Shown here piece by piece: positions 7,813-19,155 of a stretch of 64,000 bases of DNA. The stretch spans positions 1 to 64,000 of the forward strand of contig NZ_FMIQ01000070.1 in assembly GCF_900095695.1 (NCBI RefSeq). The letters are read 5' to 3'. Position numbers and translations under genes: made by a program. Source of the DNA: Hafnia alvei. Lineage in GTDB: Bacteria > Pseudomonadota > Gammaproteobacteria > Enterobacterales > Enterobacteriaceae. Position 1 is the first letter of the stretch, and each line of letters opens with the position of its first letter. The notes under the pieces were generated by a model that ran no database searches, was not told where the DNA came from, and saw only the letters and a program-made list of their open reading frames with translations.

Positions 7813-9723
7813 ATGGGCAAAATTATTGGTATCGACCTGGGTACAACTAACTCTTGTGTAGCTGTAATGGATGGAACTACCGCACGTGTGCTGGAGAACG
7901 CCGAGGGCGACCGCACCACTCCTTCTATTATTGCTTATACTCAGGACGGCGAAATTCTGGTTGGTCAGCCAGCAAAACGTCAGGCTGTGACTAACCCGCA
8001 AAACACTTTGTTTGCGATCAAGCGTTTGATTGGTCGTCGTTTCCAGGACGAAGAAGTTCAGCGCGATAAAGGCATCATGCCTTTCGGTATCGTGGGCGCT
8101 GACAACGGCGACGCATGGGTCGAAGTTAAAGGTCAGAAAATTGCTCCACCACAGATTTCTGCTGAAGTTCTGAAAAAAATGAAGAAAACAGCAGAAGACT
8201 TCTTGGGTGAGCCAGTAACCGAAGCGGTTATTACCGTTCCTGCATACTTCAACGATGCTCAGCGTCAGGCAACGAAAGATGCTGGCCGTATCGCAGGTCT
8301 GGAAGTAAAACGTATTATCAACGAACCAACCGCTGCTGCTTTGGCATACGGTTTGGATAAAGAAGTCGGCAACCGCACTATTGCCGTTTACGACTTGGGT
8401 GGTGGTACTTTCGATATCTCTATCATTGAGATCGACGAAGTTGACGGTGAAAAAACCTTCGAAGTTCTGGCTACCAACGGTGATACCCATCTGGGTGGTG
8501 AAGACTTCGACAGCCGCCTGATCAACTATCTGGTTGACGAATTCAAGAAAGAACAGGGCATGGATCTGCGCAATGATCCCCTGGCGATGCAGCGTCTGAA
8601 AGAAGCTGCTGAAAAAGCGAAAATTGAGCTGTCTTCTGCTCAGCAGACCGACGTTAACCTGCCGTACATCACTGCAGATGCGTCTGGTCCAAAACACATG
8701 AACATCAAAGTGACCCGTGCAAAACTGGAATCACTGGTTGAAGATCTGGTTAACCGTTCTATGGAACCACTGAAAGTGGCTCTGAAAGACGCAGGCCTGT
8801 CTGTTTCTGACGTACAGGACGTTATTCTGGTTGGTGGTCAGACTCGTATGCCTATGGTTCAGAAGAAAGTTGCTGATTTCTTCGGTAAAGAACCACGTAA
8901 AGACGTTAACCCAGACGAAGCAGTGGCTATCGGTGCTGCGGTTCAGGGCGGTGTATTGACCGGTGAAGTGAAAGACGTTCTGCTGCTGGACGTTACCCCT
9001 CTGTCTCTGGGTATCGAAACCATGGGCGGCGTGATGACTTCTCTGATTTCGAAGAACACCACGATCCCAACTAAGCACAGCCAAGTGTTCTCAACCGCTG
9101 AAGACAACCAGTCTGCCGTGACTATTCACGTCATTCAGGGTGAGCGTAAGCGTGCTGCGGATAACAAATCTCTGGGTCAGTTCAACCTAGATGGTATCCA
9201 GCCTGCACCACGCGGTATGCCGCAGATCGAAGTCACCTTCGACATCGATGCCGACGGTATCCTGCACGTGTCTGCTAAAGACAAAAACAGCGGTAAAGAG
9301 CAGAAGATCACCATCAAGGCTTCTTCTGGTCTGAACGAAGAAGAAATCCAGAAAATGGTTCGTGATGCCGAAGCTAACGCTGAAGCTGACCGTAAGTTTG
9401 AAGAGCTGGTACAGACTCGTAACCAAGCCGATCAGCTGGTTCACGGTACTCGCAAACAGTTGGAAGAAGCGGGCGATAAACTGCCAGCAGAAGACAAAAC
9501 TGCGATCGAAGCTGCTTTGGCTGAGCTGGATACTGCAGCGAAAGGCGAAGATAAAGCTGACATCGAAGCGAAAATCCAGACTCTGGTTCAGGCTTCAAGC
9601 AAACTGTTAGAAATGGCTCAGCAGCAGGCTCAGGCCGGTGGTGCTCAGCAGGCAGATACCAGCGCTCAGAAAGATGACGACGTGGTAGATGCTGAATTCG
9701 AAGAAGTGAAAGATAAAAAATAA
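7813..9723 (+). CDS. dnaK: Hsp70 chaperone DnaK
   Basis: DnaK is the main ATP-dependent cytoplasmic Hsp70, working with DnaJ and GrpE. The 636 residues contain the nucleotide domain (about 1-383) with [13 protein letters not shown] at the N-terminus, [11 protein letters not shown] and [15 protein letters not shown], the hydrophobic linker [15 protein letters not shown] (about 388-402), the substrate domain, and a helical lid ending in the EEVKDKK tail typical of bacterial DnaK. Codon use is strongly biased, as expected for an abundant protein. It is first in the dnaKJ operon behind a sigma-32 promoter. Confidence 0.99.
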   Translation: MGKIIGIDLGTTNSCVAVMDGTTARVLENAEGDRTTPSIIAYTQDGEILVGQPAKRQAVTNPQNTLFAIKRLIGRRFQDEEVQRDKGIMPFGIVGADNGDAWVEVKGQKIAPPQISAEVLKKMKKTAEDFLGEPVTEAVITVPAYFNDAQRQATKDAGRIAGLEVKRIINEPTAAALAYGLDKEVGNRTIAVYDLGGGTFDISIIEIDEVDGEKTFEVLATNGDTHLGGEDFDSRLINYLVDEFKKEQGMDLRNDPLAMQRLKEAAEKAKIELSSAQQTDVNLPYITADASGPKHMNIKVTRAKLESLVEDLVNRSMEPLKVALKDAGLSVSDVQDVILVGGQTRMPMVQKKVADFFGKEPRKDVNPDEAVAIGAAVQGGVLTGEVKDVLLLDVTPLSLGIETMGGVMTSLISKNTTIPTKHSQVFSTAEDNQSAVTIHVIQGERKRAADNKSLGQFNLDGIQPAPRGMPQIEVTFDIDADGILHVSAKDKNSGKEQKITIKASSGLNEEEIQKMVRDAEANAEADRKFEELVQTRNQADQLVHGTRKQLEEAGDKLPAEDKTAIEAALAELDTAAKGEDKADIEAKIQTLVQASSKLLEMAQQQAQAGGAQQADTSAQKDDDVVDAEFEEVKDKK

Positions 9724-9787
9724 TCGCCCTTAGCGGGCTAGGTAAAGACGGTAGTGGTTAACCATTAAGCGTCGTTACTATTAACCG

Positions 9788-9819
9788 GCACGGGCGTCGA
9801 GGAAACTCAACGCCCGTGC
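9788..9819 (+). other. Hairpin in the dnaK-dnaJ intercistronic gap
   Basis: GCACGGGCGT (9788-9797) pairs with ACGCCCGTGC (9810-9819). Inside, GAG and CTC can close a GAAA tetraloop. There is no T tract, so it is not a normal intrinsic terminator. It may act as an mRNA processing or partial attenuation element that sets the DnaK to DnaJ ratio. Confidence 0.6.
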
Positions 9820-9844
9820 AGTTATGTTAAGGGCAGGATAGAAA

Positions 9845-10987
9845 ATGGCGAAAAGAGACTATTACGAGGTTTTGGGCGTATCCCGCGACGCGGAAGAGCG
9901 CGAAATCAAAAAGGCTTATAAGCGCCTAGCGATGAAGTTTCACCCTGACCGCAATCAGGAAAAAGACGCTGAAGAAAAGTTTAAAGAGGTTAAAGAAGCC
10001 TACGAAATCTTAACCGACGCGCAGAAACGTGCAGCCTACGATCAATATGGTCATGCAGCCTTCGAGCAAGGTGGCATGGGCGGCGGTGGCGGCGGTGGCG
10101 GCGGATATGGCGGCGGCGGTGCAGACTTCAGCGACATCTTTGGTGACGTGTTCGGCGACATCTTCGGCGGCGGTCGCCGTCAGCGTGCGACCCGTGGTGC
10201 AGATCTCCGTTATAACATGGAGCTGACGCTGGAAGAGGCGGTGCGCGGTGTGACCAAAGAAATTCGCATTCCAACCTTGGTTGAGTGCGAAGTTTGTCAC
10301 GGCAGCGGCGCGAAAAAAGGCACTGAGCCTGTCACTTGTCCAACCTGTCATGGTGCAGGTCAGGTACAGATGCGTCAGGGCTTCTTTACCGTGCAACAGC
10401 CGTGTCCACACTGTCACGGCCGTGGTCAGATTATCAAAGACCCATGCAACAAATGTCATGGACATGGCCGTGTAGAGAAATCTAAAACGCTGTCGGTGAA
10501 AATTCCTGCGGGCGTTGATACCGGTGACCGTATCCGTTTAAGCGGCGAAGGTGAAGCCGGTGAGCATGGCGCTCCAGCGGGTGATTTGTACGTACAGGTT
10601 CAGGTTAAAGCGCATCCAATCTTCGAACGCGAAGATAATAATCTGTTCTGTGAAGTACCAATCAACTTTGCGATGGCTGCACTCGGCGGTGAGATTGAAG
10701 TTCCAACGCTGGATGGTCGCGTTAAGCTGAAAATCCCTGCTGAAACTCAGACCGGCAAGATGTTCCGTATGCGGGGCAAAGGCGTTAAATCTGTACGTGG
10801 TGGAAGTCAGGGCGACCTGCTGTGCCGCGTTGTGGTTGAAACACCGGTTAACCTGAACGAGAAACAGAAACAGCTGCTGCGCGAACTGGAAGAAAGCTTC
10901 GGTGATTCTTCGAGCGCGAATAACAGCCCGCGATCTAAAAGTTTCCTCGACGGTGTAAAGAAATTCTTCGACGATTTAACCCGTTAA
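9845..10987 (+). CDS. dnaJ: Hsp40 co-chaperone DnaJ
   Basis: DnaJ binds unfolded proteins and stimulates DnaK ATPase. The 380-residue protein has the J domain (about 1-70) with the HPD motif in KFHPDRNQ, a Gly/Phe-rich linker with long glycine runs (about 76-112), four zinc-binding repeats ([32 protein letters not shown]; about 148-205) and the C-terminal substrate domains. Length and order match E. coli DnaJ (376). It follows dnaK by 121 bases with a hairpin between them, and a terminator follows. Confidence 0.98.
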   Translation: MAKRDYYEVLGVSRDAEEREIKKAYKRLAMKFHPDRNQEKDAEEKFKEVKEAYEILTDAQKRAAYDQYGHAAFEQGGMGGGGGGGGGYGGGGADFSDIFGDVFGDIFGGGRRQRATRGADLRYNMELTLEEAVRGVTKEIRIPTLVECEVCHGSGAKKGTEPVTCPTCHGAGQVQMRQGFFTVQQPCPHCHGRGQIIKDPCNKCHGHGRVEKSKTLSVKIPAGVDTGDRIRLSGEGEAGEHGAPAGDLYVQVQVKAHPIFEREDNNLFCEVPINFAMAALGGEIEVPTLDGRVKLKIPAETQTGKMFRMRGKGVKSVRGGSQGDLLCRVVVETPVNLNEKQKQLLRELEESFGDSSSANNSPRSKSFLDGVKKFFDDLTR

Positions 10988-11014
10988 GATTTTCTTTTAA
11001 AATAAGCAGTTAAT

Positions 11015-11047
11015 AAAAATCCCCGCCTAATACGTGGGGATTTTTTT
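11015..11047 (+). terminator. Intrinsic terminator after dnaJ
   Basis: AAAAATCCCC (11015-11024) pairs with GGGGATTTTT (11036-11045), and a run of seven T begins at 11041. Confidence 0.9.
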
Positions 11048-11203
11048 ACATTATTGTGTGACGAAACTCATAAATAACTCGGTTTTATCTACGTTAATAG
11101 CACTTATAAACTACTTTTGCCGAAATAAAGTAATCCGTAAACTAACTGCATTAATTCGTTCTCTCGCCCATTATTAACGAATGTGTGTAAGGAGTTTCTG
11201 AGA

Positions 11204-12394
11204 GTGACTATGGTAACCCGTGCAATCCGCCAGTTTCTGCGCCTTGAGGCCGCTGGCGGTATTATTCTCATCATGGCCGCAATTGTGGCTTTAGTATTGG
11301 CAAACAGCCCACTGCACGATCTCTATCAGCAGTTCTTAAACTCACCGGTTCAGTTCCGTTTTATGGCGCTGGATATCAATAAAACGCTGCTGCTATGGGT
11401 GAACGATGGCCTGATGGCGATATTCTTTTTAGTGGTAGGGCTAGAGGTTAAGCGCGAGCTGATGTGCGGATCGCTTGCCAGCCGCGAGCAAGCTATTTTC
11501 CCAGCTATTGCCGCGTTAGGCGGAATGCTTGCACCCGCGTTGATTTACCTCGCGTTTAACCATGCCGATCCTGTGACGAGCCAAGGCTGGGCAATTCCTG
11601 CGGCAACGGACATTGCTTTTGCTTTAGGCGTTATGGCTTTGCTGGGGAATCGCGTTCCAACCAGCTTGAAGGTGTTCTTGCTGGCGCTGGCCATTATCGA
11701 TGACTTAGGCGTTATCGTTATTATCGCGTTGTTTTATACCCATGAGGTTTCTCTGCCTGCATTGGGGGTTGCCGCAGCATCCATTGCGGTGCTGGGATAT
11801 CTTAACTGGCGCGGCGTTGGCAAAACCTCGGTCTACCTGCTGGTCGGTGCGGTGCTGTGGACTGCGATTTTAAAATCAGGCGTTCATGCCACCTTGGCCG
11901 GCGTTATTGTTGGCTTTATGCTGCCGATTAAAGCGAAAAACGGTAAGCGCCCGGCTGAAAAATTAGAGCACAGCCTGCATCCGTGGGTGGCGTATTTGAT
12001 TCTGCCATTGTTCGCTTTTGTGAATGCTGGCGTATCTCTACAGGGCGTTTCGCTGGAAAATCTGACGGGCATTCTGCCTTCCGGAATTATGCTGGGCCTG
12101 TTTATTGGGAAGCCGCTTGGGATCTTCCTGTTTAGCTGGGTGGCGGTAAAAATGGGCGTGGCTCGTTTACCAGAGAACATTAACTTCCAGCATATTTTTG
12201 CTGTTTCGGTGCTGTGTGGTATCGGCTTTACGATGTCTATCTTTATTGCTTCGTTGGCGTTTGCTGGTGGAGCGCCAGAGCTGGCAACGTATTCAAGATT
12301 AGGCATTTTGCTGGGGTCTACTGCGTCGGCTGTTGTGGGATATATGCTCTTGAGCCGCGTGCTGCCACGCCGAGCGGCTGTCGAGAATTCGTAG
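11204..12394 (+). CDS. nhaA: Na+/H+ antiporter NhaA
   Basis: NhaA is the inner membrane electrogenic antiporter (one Na+ out, two H+ in) for sodium and alkaline stress. The family core is present: [23 protein letters not shown], the ion-binding Asp pair in [25 protein letters not shown] and a hydrophobic 12-segment layout. I place the start at GTG 11204 because TAAGGAG (11188-11194) is well spaced for it; ATG 11210 is also possible, while a GTG at 11183 would put the ribosome site inside the gene. That gives 396 residues (388 in E. coli). nhaR follows after 218 bases, as in E. coli. Confidence 0.96.
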   Translation: MTMVTRAIRQFLRLEAAGGIILIMAAIVALVLANSPLHDLYQQFLNSPVQFRFMALDINKTLLLWVNDGLMAIFFLVVGLEVKRELMCGSLASREQAIFPAIAALGGMLAPALIYLAFNHADPVTSQGWAIPAATDIAFALGVMALLGNRVPTSLKVFLLALAIIDDLGVIVIIALFYTHEVSLPALGVAAASIAVLGYLNWRGVGKTSVYLLVGAVLWTAILKSGVHATLAGVIVGFMLPIKAKNGKRPAEKLEHSLHPWVAYLILPLFAFVNAGVSLQGVSLENLTGILPSGIMLGLFIGKPLGIFLFSWVAVKMGVARLPENINFQHIFAVSVLCGIGFTMSIFIASLAFAGGAPELATYSRLGILLGSTASAVVGYMLLSRVLPRRAAVENS

Positions 12395-12403
12395 TTTTTA
12401 ATG

Positions 12404-12433
12404 GGCGCTCTTGGTGAAAATGGAGCGCCTTTT
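12404..12433 (+). terminator. Weak intrinsic terminator after nhaA
   Basis: GGCGCTC (12404-12410) pairs with GAGCGCC (12423-12429), followed by only four T residues. Partial read-through into nhaR is likely. Confidence 0.5.
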
Positions 12434-12612
12434 GTAATCTGGCTCCCGTTGGGGAGGCTTCATCATAGGTGCTCAGCGGTTTTAGTGGCAAGATAAGTCA
12501 TACGCCGCTGCGCCTTCTTGGTCGCACTGTTTGTGTCGCCTTTTGGATTTAAACACCGCAGCAATGTTCGCATCGTTTTTCACTATGCGAAAGGGAATAG
12601 GAGAGCACTATC

Positions 12613-13515
12613 GTGCGTCTGGCACATATCAATTTTAACCACCTGTATTATTTCTGGCAGGTTTGCAAAGAAGGGTCTGTCGTCGGCGCAGCTGAAGCGC
12701 TGTTTTTAACGCCGCAGACGATTACCGGACAGATTAAAGCCTTGGAAGAACGCTTGGGCGGAAAGCTATTTAAGCGTCAAGGCCGCGGATTAGTGCCTTC
12801 TGAGCTAGGACAGTTGGTTTTTCGTTATGCCGACCGCATGTTTATGCTTAGCCAAGAAATGCTCGACATTGTGAACTACCGCAAAGAATCCAACATGCTC
12901 TTTGACGTTGGCGTTGCCGATGCGCTGTCTAAACGCTTGGTCAGCCAAGTATTGGAAACCGCGGTTGCCGATCACGAGCAAATTCATTTGCGCTGCTTTG
13001 AATCCACACATGAAATGCTGTTGGAACAGCTAAGCCAGCATAAGCTGGATATGATTTTATCGGATTGTCCGGTGGATTCTAGCCAGCAAGAAGGGCTGTT
13101 CTCGGTAAAGCTGGGTGAGTGTGGCGTGAGTTTCTACTGTCGCCAGCCGTTGCCTGAGCAGCCGTTTCCTGCCTGCCTTGAGCAACGTAAGCTGTTGATC
13201 CCAGGCCGTCGAACCATGTTAGGACGTAAATTATTAAACTGGTTCAATAGCCAAGGGCTACAGGTGCAGATCCTCGGCGAGTTTGATGATGCGGCTTTGA
13301 TGAAGGCGTTTGCTCAATTCCACGATGCTATTTTTGTTGCGCCGTCGATTTATGCACAGGATTTATACGCGAACGACTCAGAAAACATCAAGGAAGTGGG
13401 GCGGATTGATAACTTGCAGGAAGAGTATTACGTGATTTTTGCCGAGCGAATGATTCAGCATCCGGCGGTACAGCGTGTCTGTAACAAAGATTTCTCAGCG
13501 TTGTTTAGCCGATAG
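12613..13515 (+). CDS. nhaR: LysR-type activator NhaR
   Basis: NhaR activates nhaA in response to sodium. The 300-residue protein (301 in E. coli) has the LysR helix-turn-helix (about residues 5-64: [15 protein letters not shown], then [20 protein letters not shown]) and the effector domain ending [21 protein letters not shown], nearly identical to E. coli. The start is GTG 12613, with AGGAG 9-13 bases upstream; no ATG fits the conserved beginning. In E. coli, NhaR also acts on other genes such as osmC and pgaABCD; whether that holds here cannot be seen. Confidence 0.96.
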   Translation: MRLAHINFNHLYYFWQVCKEGSVVGAAEALFLTPQTITGQIKALEERLGGKLFKRQGRGLVPSELGQLVFRYADRMFMLSQEMLDIVNYRKESNMLFDVGVADALSKRLVSQVLETAVADHEQIHLRCFESTHEMLLEQLSQHKLDMILSDCPVDSSQQEGLFSVKLGECGVSFYCRQPLPEQPFPACLEQRKLLIPGRRTMLGRKLLNWFNSQGLQVQILGEFDDAALMKAFAQFHDAIFVAPSIYAQDLYANDSENIKEVGRIDNLQEEYYVIFAERMIQHPAVQRVCNKDFSALFSR

Positions 13516-13546
13516 GCGCCTTAGTTGAGATGTAACGTTGAGACGT

Positions 13547-13574
13547 AAAAAAACCGGCCTAGGCCGGTTTTTTT
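13547..13574. terminator. Bidirectional terminator between nhaR and rpsT
   Basis: Seven A, CCGGCC, TA, GGCCGG and seven T form a perfect palindrome that can stop both nhaR (+) and rpsT (-). Confidence 0.92.
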
Positions 13575-13596
13575 CAAAGCTTTCAACGTAAAGCAA

Positions 13597-13860
13597 TTAC
13601 TGCATTGCGTTGATTTGCGCTACCAAGTTTGACTTATGGCGTGCAGCTTTGTTTTTGTGGATCAGGCCTTTACAAGCCTGGCGATCCACGATTGGTTGCA
13701 TTTCGTTAAATGCGTTTTGTGCAGCGGCTTTATCGCCGGTTGCAATCGCCGCGTATACTTTCTTAAGGAAAGTACGCATCATGGAGCGACGGCTAGCGTT
13801 GTGCTTGCGGCGCTTCTCAGATTGTACGGCGCGTTTCTTAGCTGATTTGATATTAGCCAA
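13597..13860 (-). CDS. rpsT: 30S ribosomal protein S20
   Basis: S20 is a primary 16S rRNA-binding protein of the small subunit. The 87 residues match the family length, with the Lys/Arg-rich start [20 protein letters not shown] and the conserved end LVAQINAMQ. The start codon is UUG, as in E. coli, with GGGAG 8 bases upstream in a sequence nearly the same as in E. coli; the weak start codon is part of S20 autoregulation there. It is a single-gene unit divergent from ribF. Confidence 0.98.
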   Translation of the reverse strand: MANIKSAKKRAVQSEKRRKHNASRRSMMRTFLKKVYAAIATGDKAAAQNAFNEMQPIVDRQACKGLIHKNKAARHKSNLVAQINAMQ

Positions 13861-13906
13861 GGTCCAACTCCCAAAATATTCTATGAGGACAATTCAAAGG
13901 CCGAGA

Positions 13907-13935
13907 AATATGCCTTTTTAGCCCTCTGTTGTCAA
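13907..13935 (-). promoter_or_regulatory. rpsT promoter
   Basis: On the minus strand, TTGACA (13935-13930) and CATATT (13912-13907) are 17 bases apart. The -35 box is perfect. Transcription would start near 13900, giving a leader of about 40 bases before the UUG start. Confidence 0.8.
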
Positions 13936-14243
13936 TGGATTTGTGCAAATAAGCGTCGCTTGTACGAACGACACTTTCGCGTTGTGATGGCGCGGGATTT
14001 TACCAGCTTTGTCCCTTGGAATACACCCTTTCGAGAGTTTTTTCCTGTGCGGTTGCTGATTATATCAGCGTTTGTAATAAAAGCGCAGGTTTATACCCTA
14101 GCATCTTGAAAGGTGATGAGGTGATCAACGGATATGATTTTATCGAAAGACAAATAGAGTGGTAGAAATCATGCGTAATGTATTTAACCGGCGGCTTATC
14201 TCCGGTATGGTGGCAGAATCCCTTTAAACTCTCTAATCGCTGG

Positions 14244-14272
14244 TTAACCTTAGTCTCTGTACAAGGTATAAT
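14244..14272 (+). promoter_or_regulatory. Sigma-70 promoter upstream of ribF
   Basis: TTAACC (14244-14249) and a perfect TATAAT (14267-14272) are separated by 17 bases. ATG of ribF is 30 bases further on. Confidence 0.7.
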
Positions 14273-14301
14273 CCGCCGATTTCCACTGTTTTGAGCCTGA
14301 T

Positions 14302-15240
14302 ATGGAGCTAATTCGCGGCATTCACAATCTACGGGCGCGCCACCATGGCTGCGTGCTGACGATCGGTAACTTCGATGGTGTGCACCGCGGTCATCAGGCC
14401 TTGCTGGCCCGTTTGAAGCAGGAAGGGAAGCGCTTGGGGCTGCCCGTCATGGTGATGATCTTTGAGCCCCAGCCGTTAGAGCTGTTCAGCGCAGATAAAG
14501 CGCCGGCTCGCCTGACTCGGTTACGCGATAAATGTCACTATCTGGCAGAAGCAGGAGTTGATTATCTCCTGTGCGTACGTTTTAACCGTGATTTTGCGGC
14601 GAATTCAGCTCATGACTTTGTTAAAAAGTTACTCGTTGAAAAGCTCGGCGTAAAATATTTGATGGTCGGTGATGATTTTCGTTTTGGCGCTGGGCGTCAG
14701 GGCGACTATGAGTTGTTGAAACAGGCCGGGGAACAGTTCGGCTTTACCGTGACCAACTCTGACAGCTTTTGCGAAGGGAATAAGCGCATTAGCAGCACCG
14801 CCGTTCGACAGGCATTGCAGGAAGATAAGCTTGAACTCGCGGAAAGCCTTTTGGGCCATCCATACAGCATTTCTGGGCGCGTTGTGCACGGTGATGAAGT
14901 TGGGCGCACTATTGGTTTTCCAACCGCCAACCTACCGTTGAAACGGTTGGTTGCACCGGTAAAAGGCGTATACGCCGTTGATGTTTATGGGTTGGGAGCA
15001 ACACCGTTGCCCGGTGTGGCTAATATTGGTACCCGCCCAACAGTCGCTGGCATACGTCAGCAGCTAGAAGTTCATCTGCTGGATACCACGATGGATCTCT
15101 ATGGACGCCACATTGATGTGGTGCTCCGCGCAAAACTGCGCAATGAACAGCGTTTTGCTTCGCTTGATGCACTTAAGCAACAAATCGCCAATGATGTGGT
15201 GACGGCCCGGGAATTCTTTGGGCTGGCGACACCGGTTTAA
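14302..15240 (+). CDS. ribF: Bifunctional riboflavin kinase / FAD synthetase RibF
   Basis: RibF converts riboflavin to FMN and FMN to FAD in the cytoplasm. The 312 residues (313 in E. coli) comprise an N-terminal nucleotidyltransferase domain (about 1-180) with TIGNFDGVHRGHQAL (the HxGH-type motif), DDFRFGAGRQGDYELL and the ISSTAVRQAL motif, and a C-terminal riboflavin kinase domain (about 185-305) with GRTIGFPTANLPL and GVANIGTRPT. It heads the ribF-ileS-lspA-fkpB-ispH run, the usual enterobacterial order. Confidence 0.98.
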   Translation: MELIRGIHNLRARHHGCVLTIGNFDGVHRGHQALLARLKQEGKRLGLPVMVMIFEPQPLELFSADKAPARLTRLRDKCHYLAEAGVDYLLCVRFNRDFAANSAHDFVKKLLVEKLGVKYLMVGDDFRFGAGRQGDYELLKQAGEQFGFTVTNSDSFCEGNKRISSTAVRQALQEDKLELAESLLGHPYSISGRVVHGDEVGRTIGFPTANLPLKRLVAPVKGVYAVDVYGLGATPLPGVANIGTRPTVAGIRQQLEVHLLDTTMDLYGRHIDVVLRAKLRNEQRFASLDALKQQIANDVVTAREFFGLATPV

Positions 15241-15326
15241 TCTATATACATATGCCCAAAGTCATAAAAGCTGCATGAGCAGCTTATTGAGCCAAGGGGA
15301 TAGCCGAAAACGGAACCGAGAATCGA

Positions 15327-18176
15327 ATGAGTGATTATAAGAATACCCTGAACTTGCCGGAAACAGGGTTCCCGATGCGCGGCGATCTCGCCAAGCGCGA
15401 ACCTGGCATGCTGCAACGTTGGTATGAGCAGGATCTGTACGGGATTATCCGTAACGCGAAGAAAGGCAAGAAAACTTTCATTTTGCACGATGGCCCTCCT
15501 TATGCGAACGGCAGTATTCATATTGGTCACTCAGTAAATAAGATTCTTAAAGACATTATTATTAAGTCCAAAGGCCTGAGCGGTTTTGACTCACCGTACA
15601 TCCCAGGCTGGGACTGCCACGGTCTGCCTATTGAACTGAAAGTTGAGCAGCTGATTGGTAAGCCAGGCGAGAAATTCAGCGCCGCTGAGTTCCGTGCTAA
15701 ATGCCGTGAATACGCCGCCGAACAGGTTGAAGGCCAAAAAGCTGACTTCAAACGTCTGGGCGTGCTGGGCGATTGGGATCATCCTTACTTGACGATGGCG
15801 TTTGATACCGAAGCTAACATCATCCGTGCGCTGGCTAAAATCGTTGATAACGGCCACCTAATGAAAGGTGCTAAGCCGGTTCACTGGTGCCCAGACTGTG
15901 GTTCTTCACTGGCTGAAGCCGAAGTTGAGTACTACGACAAAACATCTCCGTCTATTGACGTGCGCTTTGCCGCGGTCAATAAGAACGAAGTATTGGCCAA
16001 ATTTGGCGTTAAAGAAGCCGAAGGCAACGTTTCTGTTGTTATCTGGACCACCACACCGTGGACAATGCCAGCTAACCGTGCGGTTTCATTACATCCTGAG
16101 TTTGAATACCAACTGGTTCAGGTTGACGGCGAATGCCTGATTTTGGCGGCTGATCTGGTTGAAAGCGTGATGAAGCGCGCCGGTATTACGTCTTGGACCG
16201 TGCTGGGAGGCTGCAAAGGTGCCGATCTGGAACTGATGCGTTTCCAACATCCATTCATGGGCTTTGATGTGCCTATCGTTCTGGGCGAGCACGTTACGCT
16301 TGAAGCCGGTACAGGTGCGGTACATACCGCGCCGGGTCATGGTCCAGATGACTATGTCATCGGTCAAAAATATGGTTTGGAAACCGCAAACCCAGTCGGC
16401 CCGAACGGTTGCTATTTGAAAGGCACCTTCCCAGGTCTGGATGGTTTGTTTGTATTCAAAGCCAACGACGTTGTGGTTGAGCTGCTGAAAGAGCACGGCG
16501 CTTTGCTGCACGTTGAAAAAATGAATCATAGCTATCCATGCTGCTGGCGCCATAAAACGCCGATCATTTTCCGTGCGACCCCGCAGTGGTTTATCAGCAT
16601 GGATCAGAAAGGGCTGCGTAAACAGTCTCTGGCTGAGATCGACGAAATTGAACAGGTTGGCCTGAAAGAAAACGGTATGAGCGGCTGGATCCCTGCATGG
16701 GGTAAAGCACGTATCGAATCAATGGTGGCAAACCGTCCTGACTGGTGTATCTCTCGTCAGCGTACGTGGGGGGTGCCAATGTCGATGTTTGTGCATAAAG
16801 ACACTCAGGAACTGCATCCACGCACCATCGAATTGATGGAAGAAGTGGCGAAGCGTGTTGAGAAAGACGGCATTCAAGCTTGGTGGGATCTGGATCCAAA
16901 AGATATTTTGGGCGCAGACGCTGACCAGTATGAAAAAGTGCCAGATACCTTGGACGTATGGTTTGACTCCGGTTCAACCAGCTTCTCCGTGGTTGATGCA
17001 CGCCCTGAATTCCATGGCAACACCGCAGATATGTATTTGGAAGGCTCTGACCAGCATCGTGGTTGGTTTATGTCTTCTCTGATGATTTCTACCGCGATGA
17101 AAGGCAAAGCGCCTTACCGTCAGGTACTGACTCACGGCTTCACCGTTGATGGTCAGGGACGCAAAATGTCCAAATCTATCGGTAACACCGTGAGCCCTCA
17201 GGATGTGATGAACAAACTGGGTGGCGATATCCTACGTCTATGGGTGGCTTCTACCGACTACACCGGTGAAATCGCGGTTTCAGATGAAATTCTGAAGCGT
17301 TCTGCCGACTCTTATCGTCGCATCCGTAACACCGCACGTTTCTTACTGGCTAACCTGAACGGTTTCGATCCGAAACAGCACATGGTGAAACCTGAAGAGA
17401 TGGTAGTTCTTGATCGCTGGGCGGTAGAGCGTGCGATGGAAGCACAGAAAGAAATCCTGGTTTCCTATGAAAACTATGATTTCCACGAAGTGGTTCAACG
17501 CCTGATGCAGTTCTGCTCGGTTGAGATGGGTTCCTTCTATCTGGATATCATCAAAGATCGTCAGTACACCACCAAAGCCGACAGCATTGCGCGTCGTAGC
17601 TGCCAGACTGCGTTGTTCCACATTGCCGAGGCACTGGTTCGCTGGATGGCACCGATCATGTCCTTTACCGCCGATGAACTGTGGGGCTACTTGCCGGGCG
17701 ACCGCGCCGAGTATGTCTTCACTGAAGAGTGGTATCAGGGCCTGTTCGGCTTAGGCAACGCAGAGTCTATGAACAACGAGTTCTGGGCCGAGCTGCTGAA
17801 AGTACGTGGTGAAGTGAACAAGGTCATTGAGCAGGCACGTAACGACAAACGCGTAGGCGGCTCTTTGGAAGCCAGCGTAACGCTGTATGCGGATGACGAT
17901 TTGATCGCCAAACTGAACAGCCTAGAAGATGAACTGCGCTTCGTGCTGATCACCTCTGCGGCTCAGGTTGAACCATTGGCAAACGCACCGGCAGACGCCG
18001 TACAAAGCGATGTGCTGAAAGGTCTGAAAGTTGCGTTGCGCAAGGCTGATGGTCAGAAATGTCCTCGCTGCTGGCACTTCTCTACCGAGATTGGTCAGAA
18101 TGCTGAGCATCCAGACCTGTGCCCACGTTGCATTACGAACGTTGCCGGTCACGGCGAAAAACGTAAGTTTGCATAA
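15327..18176 (+). CDS. ileS: Isoleucyl-tRNA synthetase
   Basis: IleRS charges tRNA-Ile and edits mischarged valine. The 949 residues (938 in E. coli) show the class I signature HIGH in [11 protein letters not shown] (about residue 64), the CP1 editing domain with [13 protein letters not shown] (about 240), KMSKS in [10 protein letters not shown] (about 613) and a C-terminal zinc site with CPRCWHF and CPRC (about 912-935), marks of the bacterial, mupirocin-sensitive type. The stop codon overlaps lspA (TAATG), so translation is coupled. Confidence 0.98.
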   Translation: MSDYKNTLNLPETGFPMRGDLAKREPGMLQRWYEQDLYGIIRNAKKGKKTFILHDGPPYANGSIHIGHSVNKILKDIIIKSKGLSGFDSPYIPGWDCHGLPIELKVEQLIGKPGEKFSAAEFRAKCREYAAEQVEGQKADFKRLGVLGDWDHPYLTMAFDTEANIIRALAKIVDNGHLMKGAKPVHWCPDCGSSLAEAEVEYYDKTSPSIDVRFAAVNKNEVLAKFGVKEAEGNVSVVIWTTTPWTMPANRAVSLHPEFEYQLVQVDGECLILAADLVESVMKRAGITSWTVLGGCKGADLELMRFQHPFMGFDVPIVLGEHVTLEAGTGAVHTAPGHGPDDYVIGQKYGLETANPVGPNGCYLKGTFPGLDGLFVFKANDVVVELLKEHGALLHVEKMNHSYPCCWRHKTPIIFRATPQWFISMDQKGLRKQSLAEIDEIEQVGLKENGMSGWIPAWGKARIESMVANRPDWCISRQRTWGVPMSMFVHKDTQELHPRTIELMEEVAKRVEKDGIQAWWDLDPKDILGADADQYEKVPDTLDVWFDSGSTSFSVVDARPEFHGNTADMYLEGSDQHRGWFMSSLMISTAMKGKAPYRQVLTHGFTVDGQGRKMSKSIGNTVSPQDVMNKLGGDILRLWVASTDYTGEIAVSDEILKRSADSYRRIRNTARFLLANLNGFDPKQHMVKPEEMVVLDRWAVERAMEAQKEILVSYENYDFHEVVQRLMQFCSVEMGSFYLDIIKDRQYTTKADSIARRSCQTALFHIAEALVRWMAPIMSFTADELWGYLPGDRAEYVFTEEWYQGLFGLGNAESMNNEFWAELLKVRGEVNKVIEQARNDKRVGGSLEASVTLYADDDLIAKLNSLEDELRFVLITSAAQVEPLANAPADAVQSDVLKGLKVALRKADGQKCPRCWHFSTEIGQNAEHPDLCPRCITNVAGHGEKRKFA

Positions 18177-18679
18177 TGGCTGACGCGATGAAACGACCAA
18201 TAATGTCTACGGGACTGCGCTGGCTTTGGCTGGTGCTTGTCGTGTTAGTGATTGATTTAGGCAGCAAGTATTTAATTTTGCAGGACTTCGCCTTGGGTGA
18301 AACCAAAGCACTGCTGCCATCGCTAAATCTACACTATGCACGCAACTACGGCGCCGCTTTCAGCTTCTTGGCTGACAGCGGTGGCTGGCAGCGCTGGTTC
18401 TTTGCCGGTATCGCCATCGCCATCTGCGTGGCGTTGTTAGTGATGATGTATCGCTCTCGGGCGACACAAAAACTCAATAACATCGCCTATGCGCTGATTA
18501 TCGGTGGGGCACTGGGCAATCTGTTTGATCGTCTGTGGCATGGTTTTGTTGTCGATATGATCGACTTCTACGTGGGAGATTGGCATTTTGCCACCTTCAA
18601 CCTAGCTGACTCGGCGATCTGTATTGGTGCAGCACTCATTGTTTTGGAAGGTTTCCTTCCCGCGAAGAAAAAGGGATAG
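18176..18679 (+). CDS. lspA: Lipoprotein signal peptidase II
   Basis: LspA cleaves signal peptides from diacylglyceryl-modified prolipoproteins in the inner membrane and is the target of globomycin. The 167-residue protein has four transmembrane segments, and the family boxes are clear: [40 protein letters not shown] with the first catalytic Asp, and FNLADSAI with the second. The extra N-terminal MADAMKRPI is slightly longer than in E. coli (164). It overlaps ileS by one base and is five bases from fkpB. Confidence 0.97.
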   Translation: MADAMKRPIMSTGLRWLWLVLVVLVIDLGSKYLILQDFALGETKALLPSLNLHYARNYGAAFSFLADSGGWQRWFFAGIAIAICVALLVMMYRSRATQKLNNIAYALIIGGALGNLFDRLWHGFVVDMIDFYVGDWHFATFNLADSAICIGAALIVLEGFLPAKKKG

Positions 18680-18684
18680 CAGGT

Positions 18685-19155
18685 ATGACTCAGCAAGTGC
18701 AAAGCAACAGCGCAGTGTTAGTGCATTTTACCTTGCAGTTAGAGGATGGCACGCAGGCCGAGTCAACGCGCAGCAGCGGCAAACCTGCGTTGTTCCGTTT
18801 GGGCGATGGCAGTTTATCCGACGCGCTGGAAGAGCACTTGCTGGGACATCAGGCGGGCGATAAGTTCCAGTTCACCTTGCAGCCGCAAGACGCGTTTGGT
18901 GAAAATAGCCCCGATCTGGTTCAGTTCTTTACTCGCCGTGATTTCGCCGACGTTGGCGTGCCGGAAGCGGGAACCATTATGATGTTCACTGGCCGAGACG
19001 GCAGCGAAATGCCGGGTATCGTGCGTGAAGTTGCCTGTGACTCAGTGACCGTTGATTTTAACCATCCGCTTGCGGGACATCCGGTAACCTTTGATGTAGA
19101 GGTGTTGGAGATTGACCCGCAGCAGGGAGACGTTGATGCAAATCCTGCTGGCTAA
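18685..19155 (+). CDS. fkpB: FKBP-type peptidyl-prolyl isomerase (SlpA)
   Basis: FkpB is a cytoplasmic proline isomerase and chaperone with an FK506-binding domain interrupted by an insert-in-flap (IF) domain. The 156 residues (149 in E. coli) show [18 protein letters not shown] at the start, the FRLGDGSL turn (about 34-41), the IF domain (about 75-125) and [11 protein letters not shown] at the end. The gene overlaps the start of ispH by 20 bases, as is common for this pair. Confidence 0.95.
   Translation: MTQQVQSNSAVLVHFTLQLEDGTQAESTRSSGKPALFRLGDGSLSDALEEHLLGHQAGDKFQFTLQPQDAFGENSPDLVQFFTRRDFADVGVPEAGTIMMFTGRDGSEMPGIVREVACDSVTVDFNHPLAGHPVTFDVEVLEIDPQQGDVDANPAG

Larger units (their letters stand above)
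13861..14301. other. Divergent non-coding region between rpsT and ribF
   Basis: This 441-base region carries the rpsT leader and promoter on the minus strand and a ribF promoter on the plus strand. In between, nothing with a ribosome site or recognisable RNA structure was found. Confidence 0.6.

Noticed and set aside
7765-8697. 310-codon minus-strand frame opposite dnaK
   Set aside because: It is a shadow frame caused by the strong codon bias of dnaK, a known artefact; no ribosome site or family supports it.
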